DNA of 64,000 nt from Chelatococcus sp. (GCA_003248805.1 QFQY01000009.1:36159-100158), one strand, 5' to 3'. Counted from the stretch's first letter, positions 16,129-24,642 are shown. Numbers and translations: made by a program. Notes: generated by a model not told the origin, from the letters alone.

Positions 16129-17733
16129 TCACTCTGCCAACCAAAGGTCGTGCCAGCTCGAGGAGCCCCAGCGCGGATTGTTCGAGTGGTTGCGCGCCTT
16201 GGCGGTGATCGCCGAGACGAAGATCATCTCGACGGGGGTGAGAATCGGGATCTCGGTGTTGGCGCGGCGCACGAAGTCGCCGTAGAGCGCCTTGCGCTTG
16301 ACCGGGTCGACCTCGGTCGCGGCATCGTCGATGATCTTGTCGATCGTCGCGTCCTCCCAGCCCCACTGGTTGGTCCAGGGAGCGCCCTTGGGCTGGCCGG
16401 AGCGGTACCAGACCGTGGTCGAGACGGCCGGGTCGTTGCGGTACTGGTGCCAGCCGGTGGCGAGGTCGAAATCCCAGTCGTTGTAGACGCTCTTCAGGAA
16501 GCCGCCGCCGTCGAGGCGCACGATGTCCACCTTGATGCCGATCTGGGCGAGCGACTGCTGGATGAAGGTGGCGAAGAGCGAGATGTCCTCGCCCCAGGGC
16601 GCCGGGTTCAGCCGGAGCGTGAAGCGCGTGCCGCCGGCGCCGGCCTTGTAGCCGGCTTCGTCGAGCAGCTTCGCCGAGAGCTTGGGGTCGAAATTGTACT
16701 GCGGGCCGTTGTCGGCCGGATAGAAGTCGGTCGAGACCGACGGCACGGGGCCGGTGCCGCGCTTGGCGAAATCGCCGAGGAAGTTCTCGATGAAGAACGG
16801 GATGTCGAGCGCATGCGCGATCGCCTTGCGCACGCGGATGTCGGCCAGTTCCTTGCGCCGGAAATTGAACTCGATCGTGTTCGTGCGGGCGTTGCCCTCG
16901 GCCCCCTTGGTGCCGACGATGAAGCGCTTGTCCTTGCCGAGGCGGGCGAGGTCCGAGATCGTCAGGTTCGAATAGCCGCTGAAGTGAAGCTGGCCGGCCT
17001 CCATCTGCGCCGCCGCCGCCGAGCGGTCGGTGATGACGCGCCAGATGATGCGGTCGAGATAGGGCAGGTTGTCGCGCCAGTAGTTAGGGTTGCGGTCGGC
17101 GATGACGTGCTGGCCGCGCTCATAGGTGACGAACTTGAACGGGCCGGTCCCGACCGGCGCGAGATTGACCGGGTTGCTGCGGATGTCGCCCTGGCCTTCA
17201 TAGAGATGGCGCGGCGAGACGTAGCCCAGGTCGGGCAGGGCGCGCAGCAGCAGGTTGAGCGGCATCGGCCGGTCGTAACGGAAGATCGCGGTATGCGGAT
17301 CGGGCGTGTCGACGGCGGTCAGGAAGAGCTGCAGCGTGGTCGAATAGTTCAGGATCTTCTTCCACATCTCCATGGCGGTGTATTGCACGTCCGCCGAGGT
17401 GAAGGGCTTGCCGTCGTGCCAGGTCACGCCCTTGCGCAGCTTGAAGGTGATCGTCTTGCCGTCCGGCGCCGCCTCCCAGCTTTCCGCCAGCACGCCGACG
17501 GTGTTGCCGTTGGCGTCGAGATCGACGAGCGCCTCCTGGATCTTGCCGCCGATGATGTAGACGCCCGTCGAGGCCTGCAGGCTCGGATTGAGCATGCGCT
17601 GCTCGGCGGCGTAGTGCACGCCGAAGACGCCGCCCTTGCGCGGGGTCTCCTGCGCGAAGGCCTTGAAGGGATTGACGACGTTCGCGGCGATGGCGGCCGA
17701 GGTCATCAAGGCTGCGCGGCGGGTGAGTTCCAT
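16129..17733 (-). CDS. Peptide-type ABC transporter solute-binding protein
   Basis: A 534-residue periplasmic binding protein of the SBP_bac_5 family. The N-terminus MELTRRAALMTSAAIAANVV has a twin-arginine-like start and a hydrophobic stretch, so export by Tat or Sec is expected. Family signatures are VTWHDGKPFTSADVQYTAMEMW, NPVNLAPVGTGPFKF and VRKAIAHALDIP. It delivers its ligand to the permeases encoded next. The ligand is unknown; the VOC protein gene 72 bases upstream hints at a small organic metabolite rather than plain peptide, which is speculative. Confidence 0.92.
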   Translation of the reverse strand: MELTRRAALMTSAAIAANVVNPFKAFAQETPRKGGVFGVHYAAEQRMLNPSLQASTGVYIIGGKIQEALVDLDANGNTVGVLAESWEAAPDGKTITFKLRKGVTWHDGKPFTSADVQYTAMEMWKKILNYSTTLQLFLTAVDTPDPHTAIFRYDRPMPLNLLLRALPDLGYVSPRHLYEGQGDIRSNPVNLAPVGTGPFKFVTYERGQHVIADRNPNYWRDNLPYLDRIIWRVITDRSAAAAQMEAGQLHFSGYSNLTISDLARLGKDKRFIVGTKGAEGNARTNTIEFNFRRKELADIRVRKAIAHALDIPFFIENFLGDFAKRGTGPVPSVSTDFYPADNGPQYNFDPKLSAKLLDEAGYKAGAGGTRFTLRLNPAPWGEDISLFATFIQQSLAQIGIKVDIVRLDGGGFLKSVYNDWDFDLATGWHQYRNDPAVSTTVWYRSGQPKGAPWTNQWGWEDATIDKIIDDAATEVDPVKRKALYGDFVRRANTEIPILTPVEMIFVSAITAKARNHSNNPRWGSSSWHDLWLAE

Positions 17734-17805
17734 GTCGGGCTCCGTGCTTCGCGGGAGTATGTCGTACGATGCGATTGAGGCTGCGGGATGCAGCGACCGT
17801 GCCGC

Positions 17806-18654
17806 CTAGGCGGGCACGAAGGCGATGATGGTGCCGGTGGCGAGTACGGCCGGAACGCTGGAGCGGCCTTCGCCGAGCGCGACGGCCCCGGCGACGGCAG
17901 CGGCCTGGTCGGGCTTCTTCGTGGCGAGCACGAGCGCCGTCACGCCCTGCGACGGAGCGCCTTCGCGGATGGCGGCCGGGTGCAGGCGCGCGAAGGTCTG
18001 CGCGTCGTAGAACAGGAAATCGGCGCGCCCGCCGCCCGAGACGACCGTCCAGCCGTCCGGCCCTTGTGTCGCCGGCTGGTCGATCAGCGTGGAGAGCTCC
18101 GCCGCCGCGGCGGCGGGATCCGCGGCCAGCACTTCGATGCGGACGATCCGCGTGGCGCCGTTGGCGTGGTCGAGCAGGGAGGGGACCCACACGGCCTCGC
18201 GCGTCAGATGCTGGCAGGCGAAGATGCGCATGGAGCCCGGGCTGCGCTCCAGCGGCCAGCGGAAGACGTTGAAGCGGGCCTCGGTCTCGCCGCCTCCGGG
18301 CAGCGGCACCGGCCGGCCGAAATGGATCGGCCCCAGCGCGGGAAAGCCCTTGGCGGTGATCTCGGCCGCACCGGCGGCCGCGTCGTCGGTGGTGAAGGCG
18401 ACGCGCTCGATGCCCTCGCGGCCTTCGAGAAAGTCGCGCGTCGGGCGGTTCTGGTCCGTCGCGGTCAGGATGCCGAGCAGTTCGACATAGTCCTCGCCGA
18501 ACATGATGGTGTGATTGGCGCTGCCCAGGATCGGCGAATGCACGCCGCGCGGCGACACCGTGAAGCCGAGCGCCTGCCAGCGCTTGGCGGCCTCGTCGAG
18601 ATCGCGCACCGCGACCACGACATGGTCGACGCCGATGATGTGTGAAAGCGACAT
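17806..18654 (-). CDS. VOC-superfamily (glyoxalase-like) protein
   Basis: A 282-residue cytoplasmic protein of the vicinal-oxygen-chelate superfamily. The N-terminal module starts IIGVDHVVVAVRDLDEAAKRWQALGF, with the usual His9 metal position, and continues to NHTIMFGEDYVELLGI. A second module of the same kind follows (about 145-260). The arrangement resembles glyoxalase_3-type proteins of unknown activity. It is the first gene of an operon with a peptide-type ABC transporter, and a palindromic operator candidate lies upstream. The reaction cannot be assigned; VOC enzymes include dioxygenases, epimerases and lyases. Confidence 0.85.
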   Translation of the reverse strand: MSLSHIIGVDHVVVAVRDLDEAAKRWQALGFTVSPRGVHSPILGSANHTIMFGEDYVELLGILTATDQNRPTRDFLEGREGIERVAFTTDDAAAGAAEITAKGFPALGPIHFGRPVPLPGGGETEARFNVFRWPLERSPGSMRIFACQHLTREAVWVPSLLDHANGATRIVRIEVLAADPAAAAAELSTLIDQPATQGPDGWTVVSGGGRADFLFYDAQTFARLHPAAIREGAPSQGVTALVLATKKPDQAAAVAGAVALGEGRSSVPAVLATGTIIAFVPA

Positions 18655-18714
18655 GCGAGCCCCCCGTAGCCAACCGGCCGCCGATGACGGGCGGCGGAAG
18701 CGTCCTTCACGGCG

Positions 18715-18750
18715 GTGGAATAATATTCCTTATAAAGCCGAATATTCCAC
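18715..18750 (-). promoter_or_regulatory. Palindromic operator candidate around a -10 box
   Basis: An imperfect inverted repeat, GTGGAATAATATTCC (18715-18729) and GAATATTCCAC (18740-18750), flanks TATAAG (minus strand, 18734-18729), which could be the -10 box for the VOC/ABC operon. The GGAAT half-site recurs at 57560-57575. The form TGGAAT-n-ATTCCA resembles IclR-family operators. No regulator gene lies nearby. Confidence 0.5.
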
Positions 18751-18891
18751 CAGACAGTAGAATCGTCTTCCAAAATTCATGCCAGAAGAAGAACGACGGT
18801 CTCCGCAATCCTCTTCGCGCGGAGGTGCTGACCTCCACGCGGAAATCCGGCAGGGGGAAGCTGCCGTGCCGCGGGGGCCGGGCGCCGTCTC

Positions 18892-20328
18892 TCACGCCCA
18901 GGGCAGGCTCGGCGGCGAGAGTTCGTCGACCGAGCGGCCGGCCCAGTCGAGCGAGGATGCCTTGGCGAGCGCCCGGCGCTGGGCCTGCTCCAATCCCTCG
19001 GAGGCGGCCTGATAATCCATCGTCAGGACCTTGCCGTTCGCCACCACCTGCCTGCCCTGGACGAAGACATGGGCGACGGCGCGGTCGGCGGCGGCGTTGA
19101 TCAGGCTCTTCAGCGGGTCGCGGGTCGGGCGCATCATCGGGTGGGTGAGGTCGACCATGACGAGGTCGGCCTGCGCGCCCGGCGCCACCCGTCCGATATC
19201 CTCGCGGCCGAGCAGCCGCGCCCCGCCCAGCGTCGCGGCGCGGAAGACCTGGCCCGTCGTCACCACCGCATGGCTCTCGCCGGTGATGCGGGCATAGACG
19301 CCGGCATGGCGCAGCTCTTCCAGCATGTTGTGCGGGAAGGTGTCGGTGCCGATGCCGATATTGACGCCGGCCTTCAGATAGCGGCCGAGATCGCGCAGCG
19401 TGAAGCCGCGCCGCCCGAAGACCGTCGGGCAATGCGCCACCGAGGTGCCGGTCTCGGCGAGGCGGCCGAGATCGGAGCGCGTCGGCCAGCGGACCCAGGG
19501 GTGGTCGTCGAGGAAGATGGCGTGGGCGACAGAGGCGCGCGGCCCGAGGAAACCGACGCTGTCCAGCCACTGGATCGGCGAGAGGCCGCTGCGGCGGACC
19601 ATCTCGTGGAACTCCGTGATCGACTGGCCCGCATGGGTCTGGATCGGGATGGTCCGTTCGGCGGCGGCGGCGGCGGCGATCGAGGCGCGGAAGAGGTCCT
19701 CCGTGCAGGTGTCGATCTGGGCGGGGCAGGCGAGCCCCGAAAGCCGGCCCGATTCATGGGCAAGCGCCGCGTCGATGAGCTTGAAGGCCTCTTCCATCGC
19801 CTTGCGGCCGGCGGCGTCGTCGAGCTCGTATTCGACGGTGTAGCCGTTGCGGGTGAACCAGCGCCCGTTGCGGTACATCGGCGCCATGACCATGCGCAGG
19901 CCGGAAGCGGCGGCCCGGTCCAGCCAGCCCTCGCTCGGGAAGGAGAGGTCGACCAGCGTCGTCGTGCCGGACATCAGCAGTTCCGACCAGGCGACGTGGT
20001 TCAGATGCGGGATTCCCTCGGCATCGGCGCGGAACAGCCAGAGGAACTCGTAGAGCGAGGAATTGTAGAGCCTGGGCGTGCCGACCTCGTCAGTCATGCC
20101 CTTGTTGCCGGGCTCGCTCGACGGGTGCGAGTGGATGTCGACGAGCCCGGGCATGACCATGAAGCCGCTGCCGTCGATCTCGCGATCGACCTCGCCTGCG
20201 AAGCCAGCGCCGAGATGCAGGATGCCGCTCTCGTCGAAGACGACGTCGAGATCGCGGCGATAGACATGGTCGTCGGCCGCCGCATCATAGGCGATCACGA
20301 CGTCGGCGTTCCTGATGCGGGTGGTCAT
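18892..20328 (-). CDS. Metal-dependent amidohydrolase, TRZ/ATZ-like
   Basis: A 478-residue amidohydrolase-superfamily enzyme. The metal ligands are visible: His66-x-His68 in GLVDIHSHPSSEP, a histidine in PIQTHAGQS, another in SVAHAIFLDDHPW, and the Asp in GIGTDTFPHN. The C-terminal strand domain with IGRVAPGAQADLVMVDL is typical of the chlorohydrolase/cytosine-deaminase-like group. It would hydrolyse or deaminate an N-heterocycle or amide in the cytoplasm; the substrate is unknown. ATG 20328 gives the usual N-terminus MTTRIRNADVVI; upstream in-frame codons lie in a dispersed repeat. It is downstream of a NodB-fold hydrolase and a polar amino-acid ABC transporter on the same strand. Confidence 0.88.
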   Translation of the reverse strand: MTTRIRNADVVIAYDAAADDHVYRRDLDVVFDESGILHLGAGFAGEVDREIDGSGFMVMPGLVDIHSHPSSEPGNKGMTDEVGTPRLYNSSLYEFLWLFRADAEGIPHLNHVAWSELLMSGTTTLVDLSFPSEGWLDRAAASGLRMVMAPMYRNGRWFTRNGYTVEYELDDAAGRKAMEEAFKLIDAALAHESGRLSGLACPAQIDTCTEDLFRASIAAAAAAERTIPIQTHAGQSITEFHEMVRRSGLSPIQWLDSVGFLGPRASVAHAIFLDDHPWVRWPTRSDLGRLAETGTSVAHCPTVFGRRGFTLRDLGRYLKAGVNIGIGTDTFPHNMLEELRHAGVYARITGESHAVVTTGQVFRAATLGGARLLGREDIGRVAPGAQADLVMVDLTHPMMRPTRDPLKSLINAAADRAVAHVFVQGRQVVANGKVLTMDYQAASEGLEQAQRRALAKASSLDWAGRSVDELSPPSLPWA

Positions 20329-20360
20329 GGCTTGGTCGGTCCCATGCAGCGCGGGTGGAA

Positions 20361-20460
20361 CGTCATGCTCGGGCTTGACCCGAGCATCTCGTGACATGCT
20401 CCGGGGCCTCATCCGGCCGGAGATTCCCGGGTCTGCGCTTCGCTGCGCCCGAGAATGACG
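20361..20460. repeat. Dispersed repeat, family C, copy 1
   Basis: The segment begins CGTCATGCTCGGGCTTGACC and ends GCCCGAGAATGACG, giving an overall hairpin. A related copy is at 26107-26200. It fills the gap between the deacetylase-like gene and the amidohydrolase gene on the minus strand. Confidence 0.75.
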
Positions 20461-20486
20461 CGGCGGGCAGCGGAGGGCAGAGAGGT

Positions 20487-21362
20487 TCAGCCCTTCGCAG
20501 CCTTCTCCTGCGCGACGAAATGCTCGGCGATCTCGCGGCCGGTCGCGATCCAGACGTCGCCGAAGCCTTTGGCGCGGGCTAGGAAGTCGCGCATGATGCC
20601 CAGCCGCATCGGCCGGCCCGAGACCTGCGGGTGCATGACCATGGACACGAGACCGCCCCATTCGCGGGTCTGGTCCAGCTCGTCGTTCCAGATCGAGAGC
20701 ACATGCTCCTTCGGGAACATCGGGCGCGGCGAAAAGCGCTGCGACAGGCCGTAGAGCCAGTCGTCGAAGGACATGTTCACCGGCAGCTCGACCGGCCCTG
20801 CCGAGCCGTCGCGCAGTTTGTGGCGATAGGGGCGGATGTCGTCGCGGAACGAGGACGAGTAGGCGATGCCCTTGTCGCGCAGATAGCCGAGCAGTTCGTC
20901 ATAGTTCTCGCCGGACGGCGCGCGGTAGCCCACCGGCACGAGGCCGAGCACGCGCTTGAAGGAGTCGAACGTCTTGTCGATCTCCTCCTTGTCGACCGCG
21001 AAATCGGCCGGGTCGGGCCGCTTGTGCGAATAGCCGTGGTGGCCGATCTCGTGCCCGTCTTTGGCGATCGCCTCGCACATCGCCGGATGCACGTCGACCA
21101 CCCAGCCGGGGATGAAGAACGTCGCCTTGATCTCGACCGAGCGCAGATATTCCAGGATTTTCGGCACGCCGACGCGTTCCTCGTAGCCGCCGAAGGAGAG
21201 CGTCACCAGCCGGTCGGTGTTCTTGGGGTCGTATTGCAGCCAGGCCGTCTCGGCATCGACGTCGAAGGCCGGGAACACGGCGCAGCGCTTGCCCTCGGGC
21301 CAGGGGAATTCCGGCGCCGGATCGGAGAGATTGGCGATGCGGTGGGGAAAGTCGGTGGCCAT
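20487..21362 (-). CDS. NodB-fold (polysaccharide deacetylase family) hydrolase; PuuE/cyclic-imidase-like
   Basis: A 291-residue enzyme of the polysaccharide deacetylase (CE4) superfamily. The metal site is recognisable: the acidic motif in FPAFDVDAETAW (Asp34/Asp36) and His109-x3-His113 in GHHGYSHKRP. It has no signal peptide, so it is cytoplasmic. This argues against cell-wall deacetylation and for the PuuE allantoinase / cyclic imide hydrolase / Helicobacter PgdA-like branch; cyclic imide hydrolase of Pseudomonas has nearly the same length. ATG 21362 is chosen over 21371 because AAGGA lies at proper spacing only for the former. It follows the amino-acid ABC genes, with a hairpin between, and precedes an amidohydrolase, suggesting breakdown of a cyclic amide or ureide. 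Confidence 0.82.
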   Translation of the reverse strand: MATDFPHRIANLSDPAPEFPWPEGKRCAVFPAFDVDAETAWLQYDPKNTDRLVTLSFGGYEERVGVPKILEYLRSVEIKATFFIPGWVVDVHPAMCEAIAKDGHEIGHHGYSHKRPDPADFAVDKEEIDKTFDSFKRVLGLVPVGYRAPSGENYDELLGYLRDKGIAYSSSFRDDIRPYRHKLRDGSAGPVELPVNMSFDDWLYGLSQRFSPRPMFPKEHVLSIWNDELDQTREWGGLVSMVMHPQVSGRPMRLGIMRDFLARAKGFGDVWIATGREIAEHFVAQEKAAKG

Positions 21363-21387
21363 CGACGGCATCCTTCAGAAAGGGAAA

Positions 21388-21413
21388 GCCGCCGGGCCTG
21401 TCCGCCCGGCGGC
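21388..21413 (-). terminator. Hairpin inside the amino-acid ABC/hydrolase operon
   Basis: Ten-base perfect arms (21388-21397 and 21404-21413; GCCGCCGGGC) surround a 6-base loop. On the minus strand the hairpin is followed by TTTCCCTTT. It lies between the solute-binding protein gene and the hydrolase gene, so it could be a partial terminator that makes the upstream ABC genes more highly expressed. Confidence 0.6.
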
Positions 21414-21430
21414 CGGTGTTTCGGGGCCGG

Positions 21431-22267
21431 TCAGTTCTTCGGCGCGCCGTTGATGAGAAGGCCGTCGACCTTGGCGTCGGTCAGCTCCCACTTCTTCAGG
21501 ACGGCGGCATAGGTCCCGTCCTTCAGCATCTCGGCGAAAGCCTTGGCGACGGCGTCGCGCAATGCGGGGTCCTTCTTGTCGAAGGCCATGCCCTGGTGAA
21601 CGGTGGTGAAGGGCTTGCCGAGGATGGCGTAGACGCCCTTTTCCTGGTCCATCAGGTAGGGAAGCGTCTCGCTGCCCTGCACCGCCGCGTCGAGGCGCTT
21701 CTGGCGAAGCTGGGTCCGGGCGTCGGCCGAACCCTCGGTGCCGACGATCTCGAGCGCCGGCTTGCCCTTATCCTCGCAGTTCTCCTTGCTCCACTTGGCC
21801 ATCTCGGCCGGGAAGGAGGTGCGGCGGCTGGCGCCGACCTTCTTGCCGCAGAGGGCGGTCAGCTCGGCGAACTCGGCCTTGCGGTCGGCATTGGTGTAGA
21901 ACTGCGCGCCCGAGGCGAGATAATCGACGAAGTCCAGCGTCTCGCGCCGCGAGGGCAGGTCGCTCATGCCGGACAGGATCATGTCGACCCGGCCGGTGGT
22001 GAGCGCCGGGATCATCCCTTCGAAGCTGATCTCCTCCCATTTGATCTCGACGCCGAGCTTCTTGGCCAGCGCGTTACCGAGATCGATGTCGAGGCCAGTC
22101 AGCGTGCCGGTCTTGGGATCCTTGAACTCCAGCGGCGGGTAGTTCGGCACGTTGGCGACGGAGATCGACTTCTTCTCCTGAATGCGCGCCGGCAGCGACT
22201 GGGCGGATGCAAAGGAGACGCTGGCGAGCAGCGCGGCGGAGGCGGCGAGGAGGGTGGATTTCAGCAT
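21431..22267 (-). CDS. Polar amino-acid-type ABC transporter solute-binding protein
   Basis: A 278-residue periplasmic protein of the SBP_bac_3 family. A Sec signal peptide (MLKSTLLAASAALLASVSFASAQ) is followed by the family pattern NYPPLEFKDPKTGTLTGLDIDLGNALAKKLGV and DMILSGMSDLPSRRETLDFVDY. The ligand could be a polar amino acid or a small acidic compound. It is third in the set: permease, ATPase, then this gene, with 14 bases after the ATPase gene. The next genes encode a cyclic-amide-type hydrolase and an amidohydrolase, so the ligand may be the substrate of those enzymes. Confidence 0.92.
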   Translation of the reverse strand: MLKSTLLAASAALLASVSFASAQSLPARIQEKKSISVANVPNYPPLEFKDPKTGTLTGLDIDLGNALAKKLGVEIKWEEISFEGMIPALTTGRVDMILSGMSDLPSRRETLDFVDYLASGAQFYTNADRKAEFAELTALCGKKVGASRRTSFPAEMAKWSKENCEDKGKPALEIVGTEGSADARTQLRQKRLDAAVQGSETLPYLMDQEKGVYAILGKPFTTVHQGMAFDKKDPALRDAVAKAFAEMLKDGTYAAVLKKWELTDAKVDGLLINGAPKN

Positions 22268-22281
22268 GGTCGTCCCCTGGT

Positions 22282-23124
22282 TCAATGTCTGACTGCGTTG
22301 ATGAAGGCTTTTGTGCGCGGCTCTTTCGGATTGGCGAGGATGTCGCCCGGCGGTCCGCTTTCGACGATCTGCCCCTGATCCATGAAGGCGACGCGGTGGC
22401 CGACATCGCGGGCGAAGCCGAGTTCGTGGGTGACGCAGATCATGGTCATGCCGGTGAGCGCGAGGTCGCGCATGACCTTGAGCACCTCGGAGACGAGCTC
22501 GGGATCGAGCGCGGAGGTCGGCTCGTCGAAGAGCAGGAGCTCGGGGCGCATGGCGAGCGCGCGCGCGATGGCGACGCGCTGCTGCTGGCCGCCGGAGAGC
22601 TGGGAGGGGTAGGCGTCGCGCTTGTCGGCGAGGCCGACGCGCTCGAGCAGGGCGATGGCATGCTCCTTCGCCCTGGCGGGCGGCTCCCGCAGCACCTGGA
22701 CCGGGCCTTCTGTGACGTTCTGGAGCGCGGTCAGATGCGGGAAGAGGTTGAAGCGCTGGAAGACCATGCCGATCGAGCGGCGCTGGCGGGCGATGGCCTT
22801 GTCGTCGAGCTCGTGGAGCCGGTTGCCCTGGCGGTGATAGCCGACGCGCTCGCCATTGACCCAGAGCGCGCCGCCGTCGATGCGCTCGAGCTGGTTGATG
22901 CAGCGCAGGAAGGTGCTCTTGCCCGAGCCGGAGGGGCCGATGATGCAGAGCACCTCGCCCTTGGGGATGGAAAGATCGATGCCCTTGAGCACCTTGAGCG
23001 GTCCGAACTGCTTCTCGACCTTTTCGGCCAGCACGAGCGGCGCGCCGGCGAGGTGGTCGGCGTCGATGGCCACGGTCGTCGCGGGAGCGGCGGAGGCGGC
23101 CGGGGTCGAGGCGGGGATGGTCAT
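22282..23124 (-). CDS. Polar amino-acid-type ABC transporter ATP-binding protein
   Basis: A 280-residue ATPase of the GlnQ/HisP type. After an Ala-rich N-terminal extension of about 30 residues come Walker A (IIGPSGSGKST), the Q-loop (MVFQRFNLFPHLTALQNV), LSGGQQQRVAIARAL, Walker B (LLLFDEPTSALDPE) and the switch His (MICVTHELGFARDV). All residues for ATP hydrolysis are present. It drives import with the permease encoded 12 bases upstream and the binding protein encoded 14 bases downstream. Confidence 0.94.
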   Translation of the reverse strand: MTIPASTPAASAAPATTVAIDADHLAGAPLVLAEKVEKQFGPLKVLKGIDLSIPKGEVLCIIGPSGSGKSTFLRCINQLERIDGGALWVNGERVGYHRQGNRLHELDDKAIARQRRSIGMVFQRFNLFPHLTALQNVTEGPVQVLREPPARAKEHAIALLERVGLADKRDAYPSQLSGGQQQRVAIARALAMRPELLLFDEPTSALDPELVSEVLKVMRDLALTGMTMICVTHELGFARDVGHRVAFMDQGQIVESGPPGDILANPKEPRTKAFINAVRH

Positions 23125-23136
23125 GGAGCCTTGTCC

Positions 23137-23964
23137 TCAGCGGCCGCGCGCGACGCCGCGCTCGAAATAGGCCTCGACCCGGCCCTGGAGCAGGCTCAGC
23201 ACCGTGACGACGACGAGATACCAGATCGCCGCGACGATCAGCAGCTCGATGACGCGGGAGTTGGCGTAGTAGATGTTCTGGGCCGAGTGCAGGATCTCGC
23301 TGAACTGGATGACGCTGGCGAGCGAGGTCAGCTTGACCATGCCGATGAACTCGTTGCCGACGGGGGGCACGATGACGCGCATGGCCTGGGGCATGATGAT
23401 CCGGCGCAGCAGCTGCAGGCGGGTCATGCCGATGGTCTGGGCGGCCTCGTACTGACCCTGGTCGACCGAGAGCAGGCCGGCGCGCACGACCTCCGCCGTG
23501 AAGGCGCCCTGCTGGATGCCGAGGCCCAGCAGCGCCGCGACGAAGGGCGTCATCACCTCGACGGTCTTCCAGCTCGCGATGCCGGAGATGCCGATGGTCG
23601 GGAAGATCAGGGCGAGATTGTACCAGAGCAGGAGCTGCAGCAGCGCCGGCACCGCGCGGAACAGCCAGATATAGCCGACGGCCGTCGTCGACAGCACCGG
23701 ATTGGCGGAGAGCCGCATGATGGCGAAGACGATGCCGAGCGCGATGCCGAGCACCATCGCCAGGATCGCCATGACGATGGTGTTGACCAGCCCCTTCAGG
23801 ATCACCGGGACCGTCAGGAACTCGGCGACATAGCTCCACTCGATCTGCCCGACCGCGAAGGCATGCGCGATCGCAGCCAGCGCCACCAGCACCACGGCCG
23901 CTCCGACCACGCGGCCATAGTGCCGCCGACGCACGATGATGAGATCCTCGGGCTCCGCTGTCAT
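23137..23964 (-). CDS. Polar amino-acid-type ABC transporter permease
   Basis: A 275-residue permease of the HisMQ/GlnP type. The first helix is VVGAAVVLVALAAIAHAFAV. The family core follows: ILKGLVNTIVMAILAMVLGI, WLFRAVPALLQLLLWYNLAL and the ATPase-contact loop YEAAQTIGMTRLQLLRRIIMPQAMRVI. It probably works as a homodimer, since only one permease gene is present. It is the first gene of a five-gene minus-strand run (permease, ATPase, binding protein, NodB-fold hydrolase, amidohydrolase). The 234 bases upstream, up to the NUDIX gene, hold its promoter; I could not find a convincing -35/-10 pair there. Confidence 0.92.
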   Translation of the reverse strand: MTAEPEDLIIVRRRHYGRVVGAAVVLVALAAIAHAFAVGQIEWSYVAEFLTVPVILKGLVNTIVMAILAMVLGIALGIVFAIMRLSANPVLSTTAVGYIWLFRAVPALLQLLLWYNLALIFPTIGISGIASWKTVEVMTPFVAALLGLGIQQGAFTAEVVRAGLLSVDQGQYEAAQTIGMTRLQLLRRIIMPQAMRVIVPPVGNEFIGMVKLTSLASVIQFSEILHSAQNIYYANSRVIELLIVAAIWYLVVVTVLSLLQGRVEAYFERGVARGR

Positions 23965-24198
23965 TCTACCCCGTTATGTCGATGACGATGGCGCCTTCGC
24001 GCATTGCCGATGCCGCGCCTTCGCGATGATATCCCAGCTCGGGCGCTGCGGCAGCCTCGCCCGCTCGGCGCCGCCTATGATTTATCGGGACGCTCTATTT
24101 GTCGCCTTTATACGCGGCGCGGGCGCGCGTCACGCCACTCGTCAGGGTGCTCTCGGGACGTGGTCCATCGCCCGCCGTCGAAGCGGCGCGGCAGCGGC

Positions 24199-24642
24199 TC
24201 AGGCCGCCAGCCGCGTCTCCAGCCTGCGGATGGCCGTGCCGAGACCCGGCTCGTCCACCAGATCGGCGGCGTCTGCGAGCTTGAACCACCGGCAGTGGCG
24301 CTCGTTCTTCTCCGCCCAGTTGTCGAGCTGGCGTTCGACCTCCAGAAGGTAGAGCTTGACCTCGCACAGCGCGAAATGGTCGTTCATGCGCTTCCAGTAG
24401 CTGTAGCGGCCCGTCGGCTTCTCGCTGACCTTGCCGATGACCCCGGCTTCCTCCAGAGCCTCGCGCGCCGCCGCGTCCCAGTCCGTGAAGGCCTTCATCG
24501 GCCAGCCCTTTGGCACGATCCAGCGGCGCGTGGTGCGCGACGTGACGAGCAGAATCTCCGGCGAGCCGTCCGCGCCCTTCCGAACGGGCATCGCGGCGAT
24601 CTGCGCCCTCGTCTTGCCCAGCTTCTTGCCCGTCTTGTTCAT
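24199..24642 (-). CDS. NUDIX hydrolase
   Basis: A 147-residue NUDIX protein. The NUDIX box is complete at about residues 46-68: GWPMKAFTDWDAAAREALEEAG, with the REAxEEAG core. WIVPKGWPMK and YSYWKRMNDHF suggest the group that includes diphosphoinositol- and dinucleoside-polyphosphate hydrolases, but substrate cannot be fixed. It is cytoplasmic. ATG 24642 is chosen because the conserved part begins soon after; an in-frame start 51 bases upstream is possible. It lies 130 bases downstream of the M20 deacylase gene on the same strand. Confidence 0.9.
   Translation of the reverse strand: MNKTGKKLGKTRAQIAAMPVRKGADGSPEILLVTSRTTRRWIVPKGWPMKAFTDWDAAAREALEEAGVIGKVSEKPTGRYSYWKRMNDHFALCEVKLYLLEVERQLDNWAEKNERHCRWFKLADAADLVDEPGLGTAIRRLETRLAA

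Noticed and set aside
20487..21362. Cell-wall polysaccharide deacetylase
   Set aside because: No signal peptide or membrane anchor, and it lies in a transporter-amidohydrolase operon; a cytoplasmic PuuE/cyclic-imidase-like role is more likely.
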